Assembly: GCA_028277395.1 (NCBI GenBank)
Contig: JANQGJ010000040.1
Location: 1-64,000, forward strand
Reading direction: 5' to 3'
Length of the DNA stretch: 64,000 nt
Source of the DNA: Bacteroidales bacterium
Lineage (GTDB): Bacteria; Bacteroidota; Bacteroidia; Bacteroidales; F082
The position numbers were made by a program, and so were the translations under genes. Shown piece after piece: positions 25,188 through 36,077 of this stretch; position 1 is the stretch's first letter, and the number at the start of each line of letters is the position of its first letter. The notes beneath the pieces were generated by a model. The model searched no databases. It saw only the letters and a list, made by a program, of their open reading frames with translations, and was not told where the DNA came from.

Positions 25188-26720
25188 CTAATGCTTTATA
25201 ATCTTCATAGATTTTACAAAACCGTTACCGGAATGTATTACAAGGTGATAGCTCCCACCGGCAAAATTACAGGGAATATTTTGGGTATGTTCACCAGCAT
25301 GGTAGGTGTACCAACTACTTTCCCAAACTGTAATTTCTCTGACATCAACAATTTTATATTTCAGTTTTGTTTCTTCTTTTGTGGAAAACCTAACATTAAC
25401 ATCATTGGTAACAGGTTGTGGAAATAATGGTGAAAAGCTAATCTTATCTGTTATTACGCCTAATTCTTCGACTCTAGTAGTTGGGTTGTCTAACGCTACT
25501 TTAGCCATATAGATATTCAAATCACCGTCATTGGTCCTGCCATCCGACCAGAACGCCAGGACTGTATTATTTGTAGCAACCAGCTGATGGTAATCACCAA
25601 CACCAAAATTATTTGCATTACAAACAGCCTCAAAGTCTGTTGATTCTGAATTGAGCTGTAATTCTGTAAAAGTTTCTCCACCATCATATGAGATGCCCAG
25701 AAAAAAATCAGTATGCTTACTGTACGAGCCATAGTTGGATCTGTCATACCAGTCCATTAAAACTGCTCCATTATCATTTACATAAATACTTGAATAAAAC
25801 TGTTGAATATTATCATTTGGATTGGAATTTACAGCCATTGGTGTACTCCAGGTCAGGCCGTTATCATCAGAGTATGTAATTTTAACATCGAAGTAATCAG
25901 GATTCTCATCCTCTGAAGCCACATATCCCAGGTACAGCCTGCCTGAATATGGTCCTGTGGAATTATCAATAGCCAGGTAAGGTGTAGGATTAAACCTGGG
26001 AGCGACATCAGGTGCGTTGGCAACGTAATCAGGAAAACTGCAAACTGTGGTAGAATGATCAAAACTTTCACCTCCATTATCAGAGTGTTGAACAACTGCG
26101 TGACAATCTCCATAAAAGCGAACCGAACCTGTGAATACATCACCATTCCTTCCAACTACAATTGAAGGATAAACGTGTCCGTTTCCAACATAACCGGATC
26201 TGATCAGCTCACATTGATCATTCAGAACAACAAGGTATGGACTAACTGCTTTCAAAAACATGTAGATATTTCCAAAATAAGGTGAGTCAATATTCCTGTC
26301 TGCAGCCAACCATGGTTTATCAGAATTTAAATCTAATAAATACGCCTCACTCCATGTCTTTCCGCCATCTTCAGATTTTGAAATCAAGGTTGGAGTTGTA
26401 ACATTAAAAATAATATTTGCAAGTAGCACATTACCTGAATGGTCGAAGACAAGGGCAGGATCCCAAACAAGAATATAATCATCAGGGATGCCAGTATATT
26501 GACTTAACTCCCATGATTCACCAAAATCAAGGGTATAATATATATTTAATATCTCTCCATTGTTTTGCATCGTTGCCAGTACCATATTATTCGAATCCAA
26601 TGGATTAATAGCAACATGGAATTCTGCTTGTGGTAAATCTCCGTTATCAATCATTTGATCCTGTGATAACACATAGCTACAACCAGCTATGAATATTGCA
26701 AGAGTAAATAACTTTTTCAT
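25188..26720 (-). CDS. T9SS-secreted sialidase-like beta-propeller protein
   Basis: This 510-residue secreted protein has a signal peptide (LAIFIAGCSYVLSQ) and a six-bladed-type propeller with BNR/Asp-box repeats: SEDGGKTWS, HSDNGGESF, YSDDNGLTWS and SYDGGETF. An Ig-like T9SS sorting domain closes it (FPQPVTNDVNVRFS..., YKIVDVREITVWES, GGSYHLVIHSGN). The Asp boxes are structural; I see no proof of sialidase active-site residues, so the ligand may be any glycan or protein. Signal peptide and sorting tail imply surface export. It is monocistronic on the minus strand. Confidence 0.82.
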   Translation of the reverse strand: MKKLFTLAIFIAGCSYVLSQDQMIDNGDLPQAEFHVAINPLDSNNMVLATMQNNGEILNIYYTLDFGESWELSQYTGIPDDYILVWDPALVFDHSGNVLLANIIFNVTTPTLISKSEDGGKTWSEAYLLDLNSDKPWLAADRNIDSPYFGNIYMFLKAVSPYLVVLNDQCELIRSGYVGNGHVYPSIVVGRNGDVFTGSVRFYGDCHAVVQHSDNGGESFDHSTTVCSFPDYVANAPDVAPRFNPTPYLAIDNSTGPYSGRLYLGYVASEDENPDYFDVKITYSDDNGLTWSTPMAVNSNPNDNIQQFYSSIYVNDNGAVLMDWYDRSNYGSYSKHTDFFLGISYDGGETFTELQLNSESTDFEAVCNANNFGVGDYHQLVATNNTVLAFWSDGRTNDGDLNIYMAKVALDNPTTRVEELGVITDKISFSPLFPQPVTNDVNVRFSTKEETKLKYKIVDVREITVWESSWYTYHAGEHTQNIPCNFAGGSYHLVIHSGNGFVKSMKIIKH

Positions 26721-27069
26721 AATGTATATATTGATATGTATGGTTTATTGTTTTAAATTCATTTAAGTACTTAATAAATGGTACATTAATTCTCCAGATG
26801 GTTGTATTTCATGATAAAAATCCCCGGTTAAATAATACTACACTGAAAAGAATGACTAATTTTGGTTTTGGTTATTTTTGAATTATAACAATATAAAATT
26901 CATTAAAATTATTTGAGTCAGAAAGAGTCAGAGTTCATCGGAAAATAAATCTGTAAAGTGTTTTTTTGGTAATTAATGTACAGGAACCTTAAAATCTATC
27001 AATGAGTTTAATAGTTTTGGTTATAATGCTGAATCAATAGCCTGATCCAAAACCTAACTATATAAAGAA
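26721..27069. other. Intergenic with divergent promoters
   Basis: About 350 bp lie between the minus-strand propeller gene and the plus-strand gene at 27070. A TAgtTTTG box at 27012-27019 could serve the plus-strand gene. I see no ORF or repeat. Confidence 0.45.
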
Positions 27070-27324
27070 ATGGAACAAAAAAAATTAGAAGAATTAACAG
27101 ACGAAGAATTGTTAAAAGAAGCAAAAAAAAAGAGATCAGCTTCCATAACAAATGCTGTGCTGATCGGATTTCTGATAGGAATTGTAATTTACAGCATTTT
27201 TAATAACAGTTTGGGATTTCTTACGCTGGTAATACCATTATTTTTGATATATAAACTGAGCAAAAATTCAAAGTATAATACCAAAGAATTAGAAAGTTTA
27301 TTGAAAGAGCGAAACCTAAAATGA
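27070..27324 (+). CDS. Small two-helix membrane protein
   Basis: This 84-residue protein begins with a charged helix (MEQKKLEELTDEELLKEAKKKRSAS). Two transmembrane segments follow (about 27-43 and 47-64) before a charged C-terminal helix (ELESLLKERNLK). This plan is common in Bacteroidota and has no known function. Confidence 0.65.
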   Translation: MEQKKLEELTDEELLKEAKKKRSASITNAVLIGFLIGIVIYSIFNNSLGFLTLVIPLFLIYKLSKNSKYNTKELESLLKERNLK

Positions 27325-27410
27325 TTAGATGCAGAAAATTATAACTGATGTGATGAAATGAGCATAAATTTTCAGCATCCTAATATACCAACCGAGGATG
27401 ATTAAAATTT

Positions 27411-27502
27411 TTGCGAAAGCTGAGATTTATCGGAGTGGCACCATGGGTGCGAGAATTTTTTATTTAATTCATTATCAATAAAATAAAAAATTATAAACAC
27501 AT
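27411..27502. repeat. 92-bp dispersed repeat, copy 2
   Basis: This copy is 90 of 92 identical to 1-92. Its hairpin GCACC-ATG-GGTGC is perfectly paired, while copy 1 has a G-T wobble at the changed base. It lies about 320 bp past the 3' end of the T9SS-tailed gene at 27824-30844. Confidence 0.9.
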
Positions 27503-27711
27503 AAAGCATTCAAACAGAATTGAATTCTGCTTTTGTCAACCAGTAGAATAAAAAAAGAACTGAAACAAATTTCCTTTGATAAAGAAAGTATCAGCATTAT
27601 AAACAGTTGAAATATTGAAACTGCATACTGAAATATAATACTTAAACAACTGACAAATTACTACACTTAATATATAAATAAATAACAGTACCGGCGATAC
27701 AGATTTTATAC
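27503..27711. other. Intergenic, no gene seen
   Basis: AT-rich DNA between the 92-bp repeat and the minus-strand terminator; nothing recognisable. Confidence 0.4.
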
Positions 27712-27752
27712 GTCTTTCAAAAAAACAAAGAGCACATAAAATTTATGCGCTC
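27712..27752 (-). terminator. Rho-independent terminator of the 1006-residue protein gene
   Basis: GAGCACATAAA (27730-27740) pairs with TTTATGCGCTC (27742-27752) with one mismatch. The run of A residues on the left side becomes a T-run on the minus strand, as expected for a terminator of the gene at 27824-30844. Confidence 0.75.
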
Positions 27753-27823
27753 TCTGCTGATAAACCAATCTGTAATCAAAAGTTTAATGTAGCTTACATT
27801 TAAGCCACTTAAAACAATACAAT

Positions 27824-30800
27824 CTATTCAATTATGATCTTTCTTGAATAAGATTTCTCATTGATGAGTATTTTTAACACATAAATACCTCCCGAAAGGT
27901 GTCTTAAATCAATAGTTATTCCATTTTCGGTATCTTTATTTATGTAATTATTTTTATATACAATAGTTCCCCTTGAATTTGCTATCTCAACTTCAAATTC
28001 ATTAGCTATTTTAGGACCCACTTCCATTGTAAGCAGTCCTTCTGACGGATTAGGGTAAATCCTGAAATATTGAATTTCTTCATTACTTTCCAGTGAAACA
28101 AGTAATATTGATTTCGTAATTGAATCTTTACAGATATCGTTGTAAGTATTCAGTTTCACTTGATAGTCATCAAATACCTGGTAAGTATGAACAGGATCCT
28201 GATCAGTGCTCTGATTCCCATCACCAAAATCCCACAAATATGATGATCCGTTCTCTGATTCATTATAAAATGCAACAGTATATTCCTGCAAATCAAATGT
28301 AAAATCAGCAACTGGAATTTCCTGAATCTGAATTTGCTTTGTAATACTATATTCTATTTCGTTTTTATATACAGTTAACGTCACATCATAGGATCCTGAT
28401 TGAGTATATACATGATTTGGGTTTAGCTTTATTGATGTATTACCGTCTCCTAAGTTCCAATACACACTGTCAAAATATGCTGATGTTGTATTCATAAAAG
28501 TTACATCCCAACAGTAATCTTCTGAAAACTCAACCTTAAAATCAGCAACCGGATCCTCATCTGTTATGTATGATACAGAATTCCATAAACCCCTACCATA
28601 TGTTCCAACAACTACTGAGTTAAATTCATACTGTATCTCCAGATCAGCTACAATAACATTAGGTAAACCACTACTAAATTCAGTCCATTCATCCATACTG
28701 TTATTTAGGTAATAAACCCCTGCATCATTGCCAATATAAACACCATCACAGGTGTTTTTATCATAAGCAACACAATTTACCGGCAGGTTTGGCAGGTTAT
28801 AGGTAATGTTTTTCCAGTTTTCCCCACCATCACGAGTAACAAATACCCTCCTGTCTTCATTAAACCTTCCAAAAGTAACCCAAAGTACATCTTCATCAAC
28901 CGGTGACACTTCAATATCGCTAATGAAACCTTCAGGAAGATCACTGCTGATATAGCTCCAGTTTTCACCGCCATCCTTTGTCCTGTAAATGAGAGAGTGG
29001 GAGCAAATATATATTACACTGTCATTATCGGCACAAATATCAATGCGATGAATTTTTCCGGGGATACTGTTTGATATTTGTGACCAGCTGCCCGGCGATC
29101 CCCTGTTGTCACTTTTCCAGAGCGCATAATAACCTCCATATAATATAGTTGGATCATTCGGACATAAGGTAAACGGAGTTAACCATGCTCCCGTTCCAAC
29201 CTGGCCTGGTGGAGATACCTGTACCCATGTTAACCCATAATTGGCAGACCTGTACAAATCTCCAAAGATCATTGATGTATAAGCTATTTCCGGCGACTCA
29301 TAATCGATGAAGCATTCGGTTCCATCGCTGCTGTTTATCGCTGAAACAACAGAATCCATTAATCGCATTGAACCATTATCCTGGTTACCCATAACCACGT
29401 AATTCTCAATTGTTTCTGACACCCCAATCCTGTAGCTTTGAAGTACCTGTACTCCAGCACTTATGTCTTCCCAGTTTACACCATTATTTGTTGAAGAGTA
29501 AATACCGCCATCGCAACATGCAAATACCTTATCTACATAAGGATGATATCTGAACTCATGAAAATCAACATGAATCCATGTTGGAGAAGGATTAAACTCC
29601 TGGATCATTAGCCAGACGTCACCACCATCTACCGATCTCCACATATGGGTTGCCCCTACCAGTATATCGTTAACATTTGTTGGTGAAACTTCCAATGTAA
29701 GATCAAACCAGCCCTGCCCGTAACCTGATGGGTATTCCGGATAGAGATACTCTACCAGATCAGGGGTGTGTGCATCAGATATTTTGGACCAGGTTATTCC
29801 TGCATCGTTGGATTTATACAATCCCTGCATATTTTCGGAACCTATTTTGCTGGTTACAGCGTAAATTACATTCGGATCTGCGGCCGATGTTCCAAAAGCT
29901 GTTCTTGATGCATCGTATAACATTGCAGAAAACTGACTATTTAAAACCCATGTATCACCGGCATCAGTTGATCTGTAAACTTTCGTGAATCCCGTAGAAC
30001 GGTCGAATGTCGAGGTTATCATTACATTAAAATTATCATGCTGACACACCATATCTTTAAAATTTCTAAAATCAGACGTCGGATTCCAGGTTATACCTCC
30101 ATCAGTTGTTTTAAACATCCCTACGCTTGTAGCTGCTACTAAAACACTGGTATCATTAGGATTTATAACTATCTCATTCACATTAGTCAGGTCAGGAATT
30201 GTAAAATTCAACCCTGTTGTATGCCAGGTTTGTCCTCCATCAATTGATTTCAGAATTCCGACTGAAAATATATCCGGGCCATCCCTGTCACCGGTTGCAA
30301 TGTAAATAACATCAGGATCCAAGGGATTAACAACAATATCCCCAATACCAATACTTAAAAGTTCGTCCGTAGTGGTTGACCATGTAGCTCCATCATCGGT
30401 TGTTTTCCATACCCCTCCTACCGGTGCCCCAATCCAATAAGTATCAGGGTCTGAAGGATGAAATTCAATACAATTGATCCGGCCAACACCTATCCGAAAA
30501 CCTGATCCAAGCTCAAGAGGTATTTCTGTCGGGCCCAATGGTTGCCAGTCTGCATAACTACGACCATTAGTATTATGGTTTGAATTTAGCTTTTGTGTTT
30601 CATTCCAGTAAATATCAGCAGGCACTCTGCCATCTTCATTTACTCTTGACTCAAAGAACCATTCCCAGCGCTTATATTGCTTTGAACCTTTAAAATTAGC
30701 TTCCCTTGTCGTGGCATATTCACTGTACGCTTTCTGTATTTCAAAAAAATTGGGATGCTCCTTTTTGGTCATTTCAACCCACGGCTGGGAATAAGAACTT

Positions 30801-30844
30801 TGGCAAAGAAAAATCATTATTATAATGGTTGCGATCCTTTTCAT
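27824..30844 (-). CDS. T9SS-secreted sortilin-type propeller with two PKD domains
   Basis: This 1006-residue protein has a signal peptide (IIIMIFLCQSSYS). A long propeller region (about 90-790) has many VPS10/BNR-like repeats such as TTDDGATWS, SIDGGQTWH, STDAGDTWV, SNDAGITWS and TRDGGENWK. Two PKD domains follow (WNLGDGNTS and WDFGDGNQS, about 790-935), then a T9SS sorting domain (FRIYPNPSEGLLTMEV to SRKIIIE). It is probably a surface adhesin or glycan-binding protein. No catalytic site was recognised. Confidence 0.87.
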   Translation of the reverse strand: MKRIATIIIMIFLCQSSYSQPWVEMTKKEHPNFFEIQKAYSEYATTREANFKGSKQYKRWEWFFESRVNEDGRVPADIYWNETQKLNSNHNTNGRSYADWQPLGPTEIPLELGSGFRIGVGRINCIEFHPSDPDTYWIGAPVGGVWKTTDDGATWSTTTDELLSIGIGDIVVNPLDPDVIYIATGDRDGPDIFSVGILKSIDGGQTWHTTGLNFTIPDLTNVNEIVINPNDTSVLVAATSVGMFKTTDGGITWNPTSDFRNFKDMVCQHDNFNVMITSTFDRSTGFTKVYRSTDAGDTWVLNSQFSAMLYDASRTAFGTSAADPNVIYAVTSKIGSENMQGLYKSNDAGITWSKISDAHTPDLVEYLYPEYPSGYGQGWFDLTLEVSPTNVNDILVGATHMWRSVDGGDVWLMIQEFNPSPTWIHVDFHEFRYHPYVDKVFACCDGGIYSSTNNGVNWEDISAGVQVLQSYRIGVSETIENYVVMGNQDNGSMRLMDSVVSAINSSDGTECFIDYESPEIAYTSMIFGDLYRSANYGLTWVQVSPPGQVGTGAWLTPFTLCPNDPTILYGGYYALWKSDNRGSPGSWSQISNSIPGKIHRIDICADNDSVIYICSHSLIYRTKDGGENWSYISSDLPEGFISDIEVSPVDEDVLWVTFGRFNEDRRVFVTRDGGENWKNITYNLPNLPVNCVAYDKNTCDGVYIGNDAGVYYLNNSMDEWTEFSSGLPNVIVADLEIQYEFNSVVVGTYGRGLWNSVSYITDEDPVADFKVEFSEDYCWDVTFMNTTSAYFDSVYWNLGDGNTSIKLNPNHVYTQSGSYDVTLTVYKNEIEYSITKQIQIQEIPVADFTFDLQEYTVAFYNESENGSSYLWDFGDGNQSTDQDPVHTYQVFDDYQVKLNTYNDICKDSITKSILLVSLESNEEIQYFRIYPNPSEGLLTMEVGPKIANEFEVEIANSRGTIVYKNNYINKDTENGITIDLRHLSGGIYVLKILINEKSYSRKIIIE

Positions 30845-30930
30845 ATTTTCTTTTTTTGTCTGGTTACTTCGTCATAATTTAAATTCAATTTGAACTAGAT
30901 TATTGGATATAGTTATGAGATTTGTAGAGT

Positions 30931-31647
30931 TTATTCATATGTTCTGAATATACCATCGCTCATAACAACGCATACTCTGTTGTTTATGGTAAAATTCATT
31001 ATACCAACCTGTAACGACCTTGATGCCGTATTCTCATCACTCCATAACCAACCCGGAGGCATTGTAAACTTACGTACCTCCGGGGGAACATTCTCCACGT
31101 AATTATATAATAGTTCGTTCATTGATGACCATTGAAACCCTTCGATGTATGTGTTCATAGGATCAATTTTAGTTTCCCACCCCAGTTGTAAACCCTGATC
31201 TTTAACCAAATTCTCCGGTAATTCAATCATTAACTCATTTACATTAGCCAAATCGATCTCGGTTGTACTACCATTTACGGTGAACATGTAATTGAAGCTT
31301 TCATCATATTGTAGTACAAAATATGCTATATAAAAGTCCGGACCACCATAATTAGCATATTCAAGATCTATCTTTTGATCCTGTATAAGTAACTCAATGT
31401 TTTCAAGATTTTGCAAAGTATCGGTACATGATATAATAACATAAAATCGCTTATAATCAGGATCAGCGGGTTGAGGGTCGGAATAGGATAAGCCAATAAA
31501 GAAATCATAATCATCTTCTGAAGGGCCGGCAATCTCTCCGTGAACAACAGGATATTCAATATCTACCTGTGTGTTGTCGTTTTTATCACACCCAAATGTG
31601 GAAATTATCAAACTAAACACCAATAAATAAAGATATCTTGTTACCAT
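30931..31647 (-). CDS. Hypothetical lipoprotein
   Basis: This 238-residue protein has a lipoprotein signal (YLLVFSLIISTFGC). The body is beta-rich with acidic patches and no recognised domain. It lies 86 bp upstream of the large propeller gene on the same strand and may be its operon partner. Confidence 0.68.
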   Translation of the reverse strand: MVTRYLYLLVFSLIISTFGCDKNDNTQVDIEYPVVHGEIAGPSEDDYDFFIGLSYSDPQPADPDYKRFYVIISCTDTLQNLENIELLIQDQKIDLEYANYGGPDFYIAYFVLQYDESFNYMFTVNGSTTEIDLANVNELMIELPENLVKDQGLQLGWETKIDPMNTYIEGFQWSSMNELLYNYVENVPPEVRKFTMPPGWLWSDENTASRSLQVGIMNFTINNRVCVVMSDGIFRTYE

Positions 31648-31834
31648 CTTTTTTTTGATAAAAATAGTACCTGTAACTGTAACCTGAGGCCAACAATTTA
31701 CATTTGGTTGATATGGACTAACGAACTATTGGGTATGATTAACATCCCAACTAATCCTAACCTTGTGAATATGAAAATATGAAACTCCGGTAAGAATGAA
31801 CTAATTACAGCTTCTGTAATATCTTAAAAACGAA

Positions 31835-32587
31835 TTATTTAAAAACTTTCTCCATCATCTGATGGAATAGTTCCTTCTTGGATTTCGATACGGGTATTGC
31901 AGTTTTGTCTTTCATTAATATATATCCTCCATCGGAGCGGATATATTTCTTTACATAATTCAGGTTGATAAGATGTGAGTTGTGTGACCTGAAAAAGTTC
32001 CTGCCTATCAGAAGTTCCTGAAATTCACCAAGATTTTTCGATACCAATATCTCCCTGCCTTCATTTAAGTAAATTGTTGAATAACTTCGGTCGGATTTAA
32101 TTCTGACGATCTCGCTGGTTTCCACATATTCAATACCTTCCGAAGACGAAACTGCAATTTTAACAGGAATAGAAGCCTGCAGATTCTCCATTAGAGCTGA
32201 AAATGATCTGTTTATATTGTTTTCGGGTTTAACAATCTGAAGTACTTTCTCAACTCCGTCAACAAACTCTTTAATATTAATAGGTTTCAATATATAATCA
32301 ATGGCACTAAATTTTATGGCCTGCAGCGCATAGTGATTAAATGCAGTGATAAATATCACATTAAAATTCTTTTCGGGGAAATTCTCCAGCAGGTTAAACC
32401 CTGTTCCATCCGGCATTTCCACATCAAGAAATACAAGATCAGGTTTAACATTATGTAACAGATCAGTACCTTCAAGCACTGAATACGCTTTACCTATCAC
32501 TTCTACAGTAGGACAATATTCATTAATTATTGAATTAATAAATTCAACAGAATCCCTCTCATCATCTATTATAATTGCTTTTATCAT
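31835..32587 (-). CDS. LytTR-family response regulator
   Basis: This 250-residue regulator has an N-terminal receiver domain with acidic D9/D10 and phosphoacceptor D55 in LVFLDVEMPD, and the conserved K in DYILKPI. The C-terminal LytTR DNA-binding domain (about 150-245; EIVRIKSDRSYSTIYLNEGREILVSKNL, FFRSHNSHLINLNYVKKYIR) binds direct-repeat sites. The kinase gene ends 7 bp upstream of its start, so the two form a cognate pair. Confidence 0.92.
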   Translation of the reverse strand: MIKAIIIDDERDSVEFINSIINEYCPTVEVIGKAYSVLEGTDLLHNVKPDLVFLDVEMPDGTGFNLLENFPEKNFNVIFITAFNHYALQAIKFSAIDYILKPINIKEFVDGVEKVLQIVKPENNINRSFSALMENLQASIPVKIAVSSSEGIEYVETSEIVRIKSDRSYSTIYLNEGREILVSKNLGEFQELLIGRNFFRSHNSHLINLNYVKKYIRSDGGYILMKDKTAIPVSKSKKELFHQMMEKVFK

Positions 32588-32594
32588 TTCAGTT

Positions 32595-34538
32595 TTATGT
32601 TATTATCGGAATATGGATTATAACCTTTGTACCTATAGGTTCGTTATTATCATTCTTAAGATCGACATATTCAATTTTCAACTTATTTCCCATAAATGTA
32701 TCGATAATTTGTAACCTTTCCATTGTTATCGATGTTCCCAGGGAGTTATGATTTTTATTCTTTTTCCGTTTTATCTCTTCAGCTTTTTCTCTGCCAATAC
32801 CATTGTCTTCAACAATGCATTCAATAATCACATCATCAATTAACTTTAAGCCAACAAACAATTTACCATTTCCACGCAAAGAATGTAAACCATGATTTAT
32901 TGAATTCTCCACAAATGGTTGAATTAGCATTGTGGGAATTTTATGTTGTAGTGTGTCAATCTCTTCATCAACAATAATATCGAAATCAAAACTCTTTTTA
33001 AATCTTAACTGTTCAAGCTCTATATATAATGAAAGTGCTTCCAGTTCGTATTTAATTGCTACAGAATTCTGTTGGGAATTTTCGAATGTTTTTCGAACCA
33101 GCTGAGCAAACTTACTCATATAGTTATTTGTAGCCATTTTATCGTTTCCAAACATAAAATACTGTATGGAATTCAGAGTATTAAATACAAAATGAGGATT
33201 CATTTGCTTTCTTAACGATAGTTGCTTTAATTCTACCAGCTGCTTTTCAATCTCTGCAAGCTTGTTTTTAGCTCTTAATTTACTCTGGCGGTAAAGTAAA
33301 AATGCAACTACGATAATCAATACAATAAAACCCAGCGACAGATACAATATTATCCTGTTGTTTTTATACTTAAGTGACACTATCTCAAGTTCTTTTTCCT
33401 TTCTTTCTGTTTCAAATTTAGTACGTTCATTGATATATTTATTCTCTATTTCCATCTTACGTGTAGAGTCCACAACATTTGTGTACATTTTATAATTATA
33501 TAATGCTTTTTCGTAATTACCAATTGAATCCCAGGCATTAGAAAGATGATAGTACCCAAATTTTATGTAATGGTTATACTTTGTCCGAAGAGAAATCTCC
33601 AATATACTGTCGAGATATTCAATAGCCTTTAAGAAATCCTTCTTCTCAAAATAAATCAACCCAAGATTACCATATGAATCCGATGATAGAATGTCCTTAT
33701 TATTTCGAACTGAAACTTCAAGGCTTTTTTCATAATAGTAAATTGAACTGTCAGGCATACCCAGTGTATTATAAACCCATGCTATCTGATTGTAAACATT
33801 CGATATCTTTAAGGAATCATTTATCTGATCGAAAACATTCATTGCAGATTTAAGAATATTAAATGCAAGGTCATACTCTCCCATTTTTATTGTTATTTCA
33901 GCATAAATCTGAAGTGCAACTCCACGTAAATATGTGCTTTCTTCTCCCAAATATTCCAGCAGATCTTCAATATGTTGTTTTGAAAGTTCAAAATCCCTTG
34001 TTATTTCTGCAACTTTTGACAAGCCCATATATGCTGACGACACACTGTTTACATCATTTTTTGCAAGAGCCAGGTTGAGCAGTTTTTCAAAACTGGCATT
34101 CGATTCAGAATATTTTAAATCGTTTAAATAAAGGTAGCCAAAATTATAATAGATGGTTAGTAGGTGGTTACCCATATCAGCTTTCGATATTTCTTCAAGT
34201 ATCCTGTTCATTGTTATCTCAGCTGAATCATACTTTTCGTCGCTTGAGTAGTTCCATGCTTCGTATAAAAGTAGTTCCCATGACGGTTCAAAATTGTATT
34301 GAATTGCAAGCTCCAATGCTTTATAATAATATTCTTTAGCCACTTCACCATTAGAAATATTCGCACTTACAGAGTCACAATATTCAGCATAAAGATCTTT
34401 CGGGTCGGTAGTGTCATAGGCCTCAATCAACACTTCACCGGTAACTTCCTGTGAGTTCACAGATAACATGTACCCACATGATATAAAAATAATTAATGAT
34501 AAAATCCTTTTCAACCGTTTTGCTTTATAGTTATGCAA
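32595..34538 (-). CDS. TPR-containing LytS-type sensor histidine kinase
   Basis: This 647-residue protein has a signal peptide (FISCGYMLSVNSQ), six or more tetratricopeptide repeats in the periplasm (about 45-370), one transmembrane helix (NRIILYLSLGFIVLIIVVAFLLYRQ, about 395-418), a coiled coil and a His_kinase domain with MNPHFVFNTLNSI. An ATPase domain (PTMLIQPFVENSINHGL, VEDNGIGREKAEEI) closes it. The periplasmic TPR array probably senses a protein partner. It forms an operon with the regulator at 31835. Confidence 0.92.
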   Translation of the reverse strand: MHNYKAKRLKRILSLIIFISCGYMLSVNSQEVTGEVLIEAYDTTDPKDLYAEYCDSVSANISNGEVAKEYYYKALELAIQYNFEPSWELLLYEAWNYSSDEKYDSAEITMNRILEEISKADMGNHLLTIYYNFGYLYLNDLKYSESNASFEKLLNLALAKNDVNSVSSAYMGLSKVAEITRDFELSKQHIEDLLEYLGEESTYLRGVALQIYAEITIKMGEYDLAFNILKSAMNVFDQINDSLKISNVYNQIAWVYNTLGMPDSSIYYYEKSLEVSVRNNKDILSSDSYGNLGLIYFEKKDFLKAIEYLDSILEISLRTKYNHYIKFGYYHLSNAWDSIGNYEKALYNYKMYTNVVDSTRKMEIENKYINERTKFETERKEKELEIVSLKYKNNRIILYLSLGFIVLIIVVAFLLYRQSKLRAKNKLAEIEKQLVELKQLSLRKQMNPHFVFNTLNSIQYFMFGNDKMATNNYMSKFAQLVRKTFENSQQNSVAIKYELEALSLYIELEQLRFKKSFDFDIIVDEEIDTLQHKIPTMLIQPFVENSINHGLHSLRGNGKLFVGLKLIDDVIIECIVEDNGIGREKAEEIKRKKNKNHNSLGTSITMERLQIIDTFMGNKLKIEYVDLKNDNNEPIGTKVIIHIPIIT

Positions 34539-34776
34539 AGAAATGCATTAATCACAAATTTAATAAAGTAGAATTAACCAGATCATCATTTGGATTAATA
34601 TTATGTATTAAGCAAACAACATTTTGTGTTGAACAATACCCTGTCATTATAGTCAAACTTCAGTTGTTAATTCAAACAGCCGGATTGTATTGGCAGATAA
34701 CCGATTTGTGGATTTATCTGTTAATTAAATCTGCATTAATTTATTTTTACGACATAGATCTAAACTCTTTATTCAT

Positions 34777-35910
34777 ATGAAAAGATTTTATTATACAAAT
34801 ATTTCGTTTTGCTTTATAATAGTTGCATTATCCTTATCAACATTATATGGCCAAAACCTTCTTAATAACCCGGAAAGTATTGTTTATGATCAGAATAATA
34901 ACCGCTATATTATATCAAACTGGGGAGACGGAGCAATTATCCAAATGGATAGCACTGGCGTACAAAGTTACTATAATACAGACGTGATGAATCAGTACAA
35001 AGTAGCAGGATTGTATATCTATGGTGATACTCTGCTGGCTGCCTCAGGCGATGGAGTTGATGCAGGAATCACAAAGTTCGATCTTGAAAGTGGAGAAATG
35101 CTATCACATATTATTCTTCCTGATGTAGGACTACCAAATGATATAACATCTGACAGTAATGGTATAATCTACGTAACCGATTACTGGGACAGTAAACTTT
35201 ACAAAATTGAAAACAATACTCCTTCTGTTTATTTAAGTCAGGGATTAAATTATCCAAATGGTATTTATTACGATAAAGCAAATCACAGATTACTGGTTTT
35301 ATCTGTTAATGGTCCAGGTACTCCAATTCTTGGTGTTGATTTAAATACCGGCACACTGTCTACAGTTGTAACTACAGGATTACCGGGAATGGACGGTATA
35401 ACACGTGACAGTAACAACAATTATTATATTTCGGAATGGACCGGGGATGCCATATTAAAATATGACAATGATTTTACTAATCCACCTGAAGTATTTTCAA
35501 CAGGACATTATGATCCTGCTGATATTTACTATAACAACGTGCTTGACGTCCTTTGTGTTCCAAATTTTAGTTCAAACAGCATCGATTTTGTTGATTTGAT
35601 AACCTCAGTGAATAATATTACGGATATTGATCGTAATATTAGAATTGACAAAATATACCCCAATCCGGCAATTTCTGTAATAACAATTGAATTTACTACA
35701 CACTCAAAACAGAATATCTGTCTAAAGGTTTTTAATACAGAAGGTCATGAAATAACCACACTTGTTAACAAACAATTTGATGCTGGGAAGCACTCTGTTA
35801 CCTGGGATTTGAAAAACAGTTTTGGTGTAAAGGTACCACAGGGTTTATATCTATGTAATTTAACTGCTAATAAACTGAATACATCGAAAACAATTACTGT
35901 TATTGATTGA
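34777..35910 (+). CDS. Secreted NHL/SMP-30-like propeller with sorting tail
   Basis: This 377-residue protein has a signal peptide (IIVALSLSTLYGQ). A propeller of NHL/gluconolactonase type follows (NPESIVYDQNNNRYIISNWGDGAIIQMD, DITSDSNGIIYVTDYWDSKLYKI, YPNGIYYDKANHRLLVLS). A FlgD/T9SS-like C-terminal domain (KIYPNPAISVITIEFTTHSKQNICLKVFNTEG, GVKVPQGLYLCNLTANK) ends it. The role is probably binding or hydrolysis at the cell surface. The gene diverges from the histidine-kinase gene, with 238 bp shared upstream space. Confidence 0.82.
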   Translation: MKRFYYTNISFCFIIVALSLSTLYGQNLLNNPESIVYDQNNNRYIISNWGDGAIIQMDSTGVQSYYNTDVMNQYKVAGLYIYGDTLLAASGDGVDAGITKFDLESGEMLSHIILPDVGLPNDITSDSNGIIYVTDYWDSKLYKIENNTPSVYLSQGLNYPNGIYYDKANHRLLVLSVNGPGTPILGVDLNTGTLSTVVTTGLPGMDGITRDSNNNYYISEWTGDAILKYDNDFTNPPEVFSTGHYDPADIYYNNVLDVLCVPNFSSNSIDFVDLITSVNNITDIDRNIRIDKIYPNPAISVITIEFTTHSKQNICLKVFNTEGHEITTLVNKQFDAGKHSVTWDLKNSFGVKVPQGLYLCNLTANKLNTSKTITVID

Positions 35911-36077
35911 TTTAGTAGTTTTTAGGGAAGAATAATCAATTAAGATAGGATGACTGAAATAAGTCGAAGACCTGTAATTGCTGTAATTATTTTCATAATT
36001 ATTTTGATTGAAGCTTACACTGTAACTAACTGAAACACTTTTAATTAACCTGAAAAACTGGCATGCAATTATGTTAA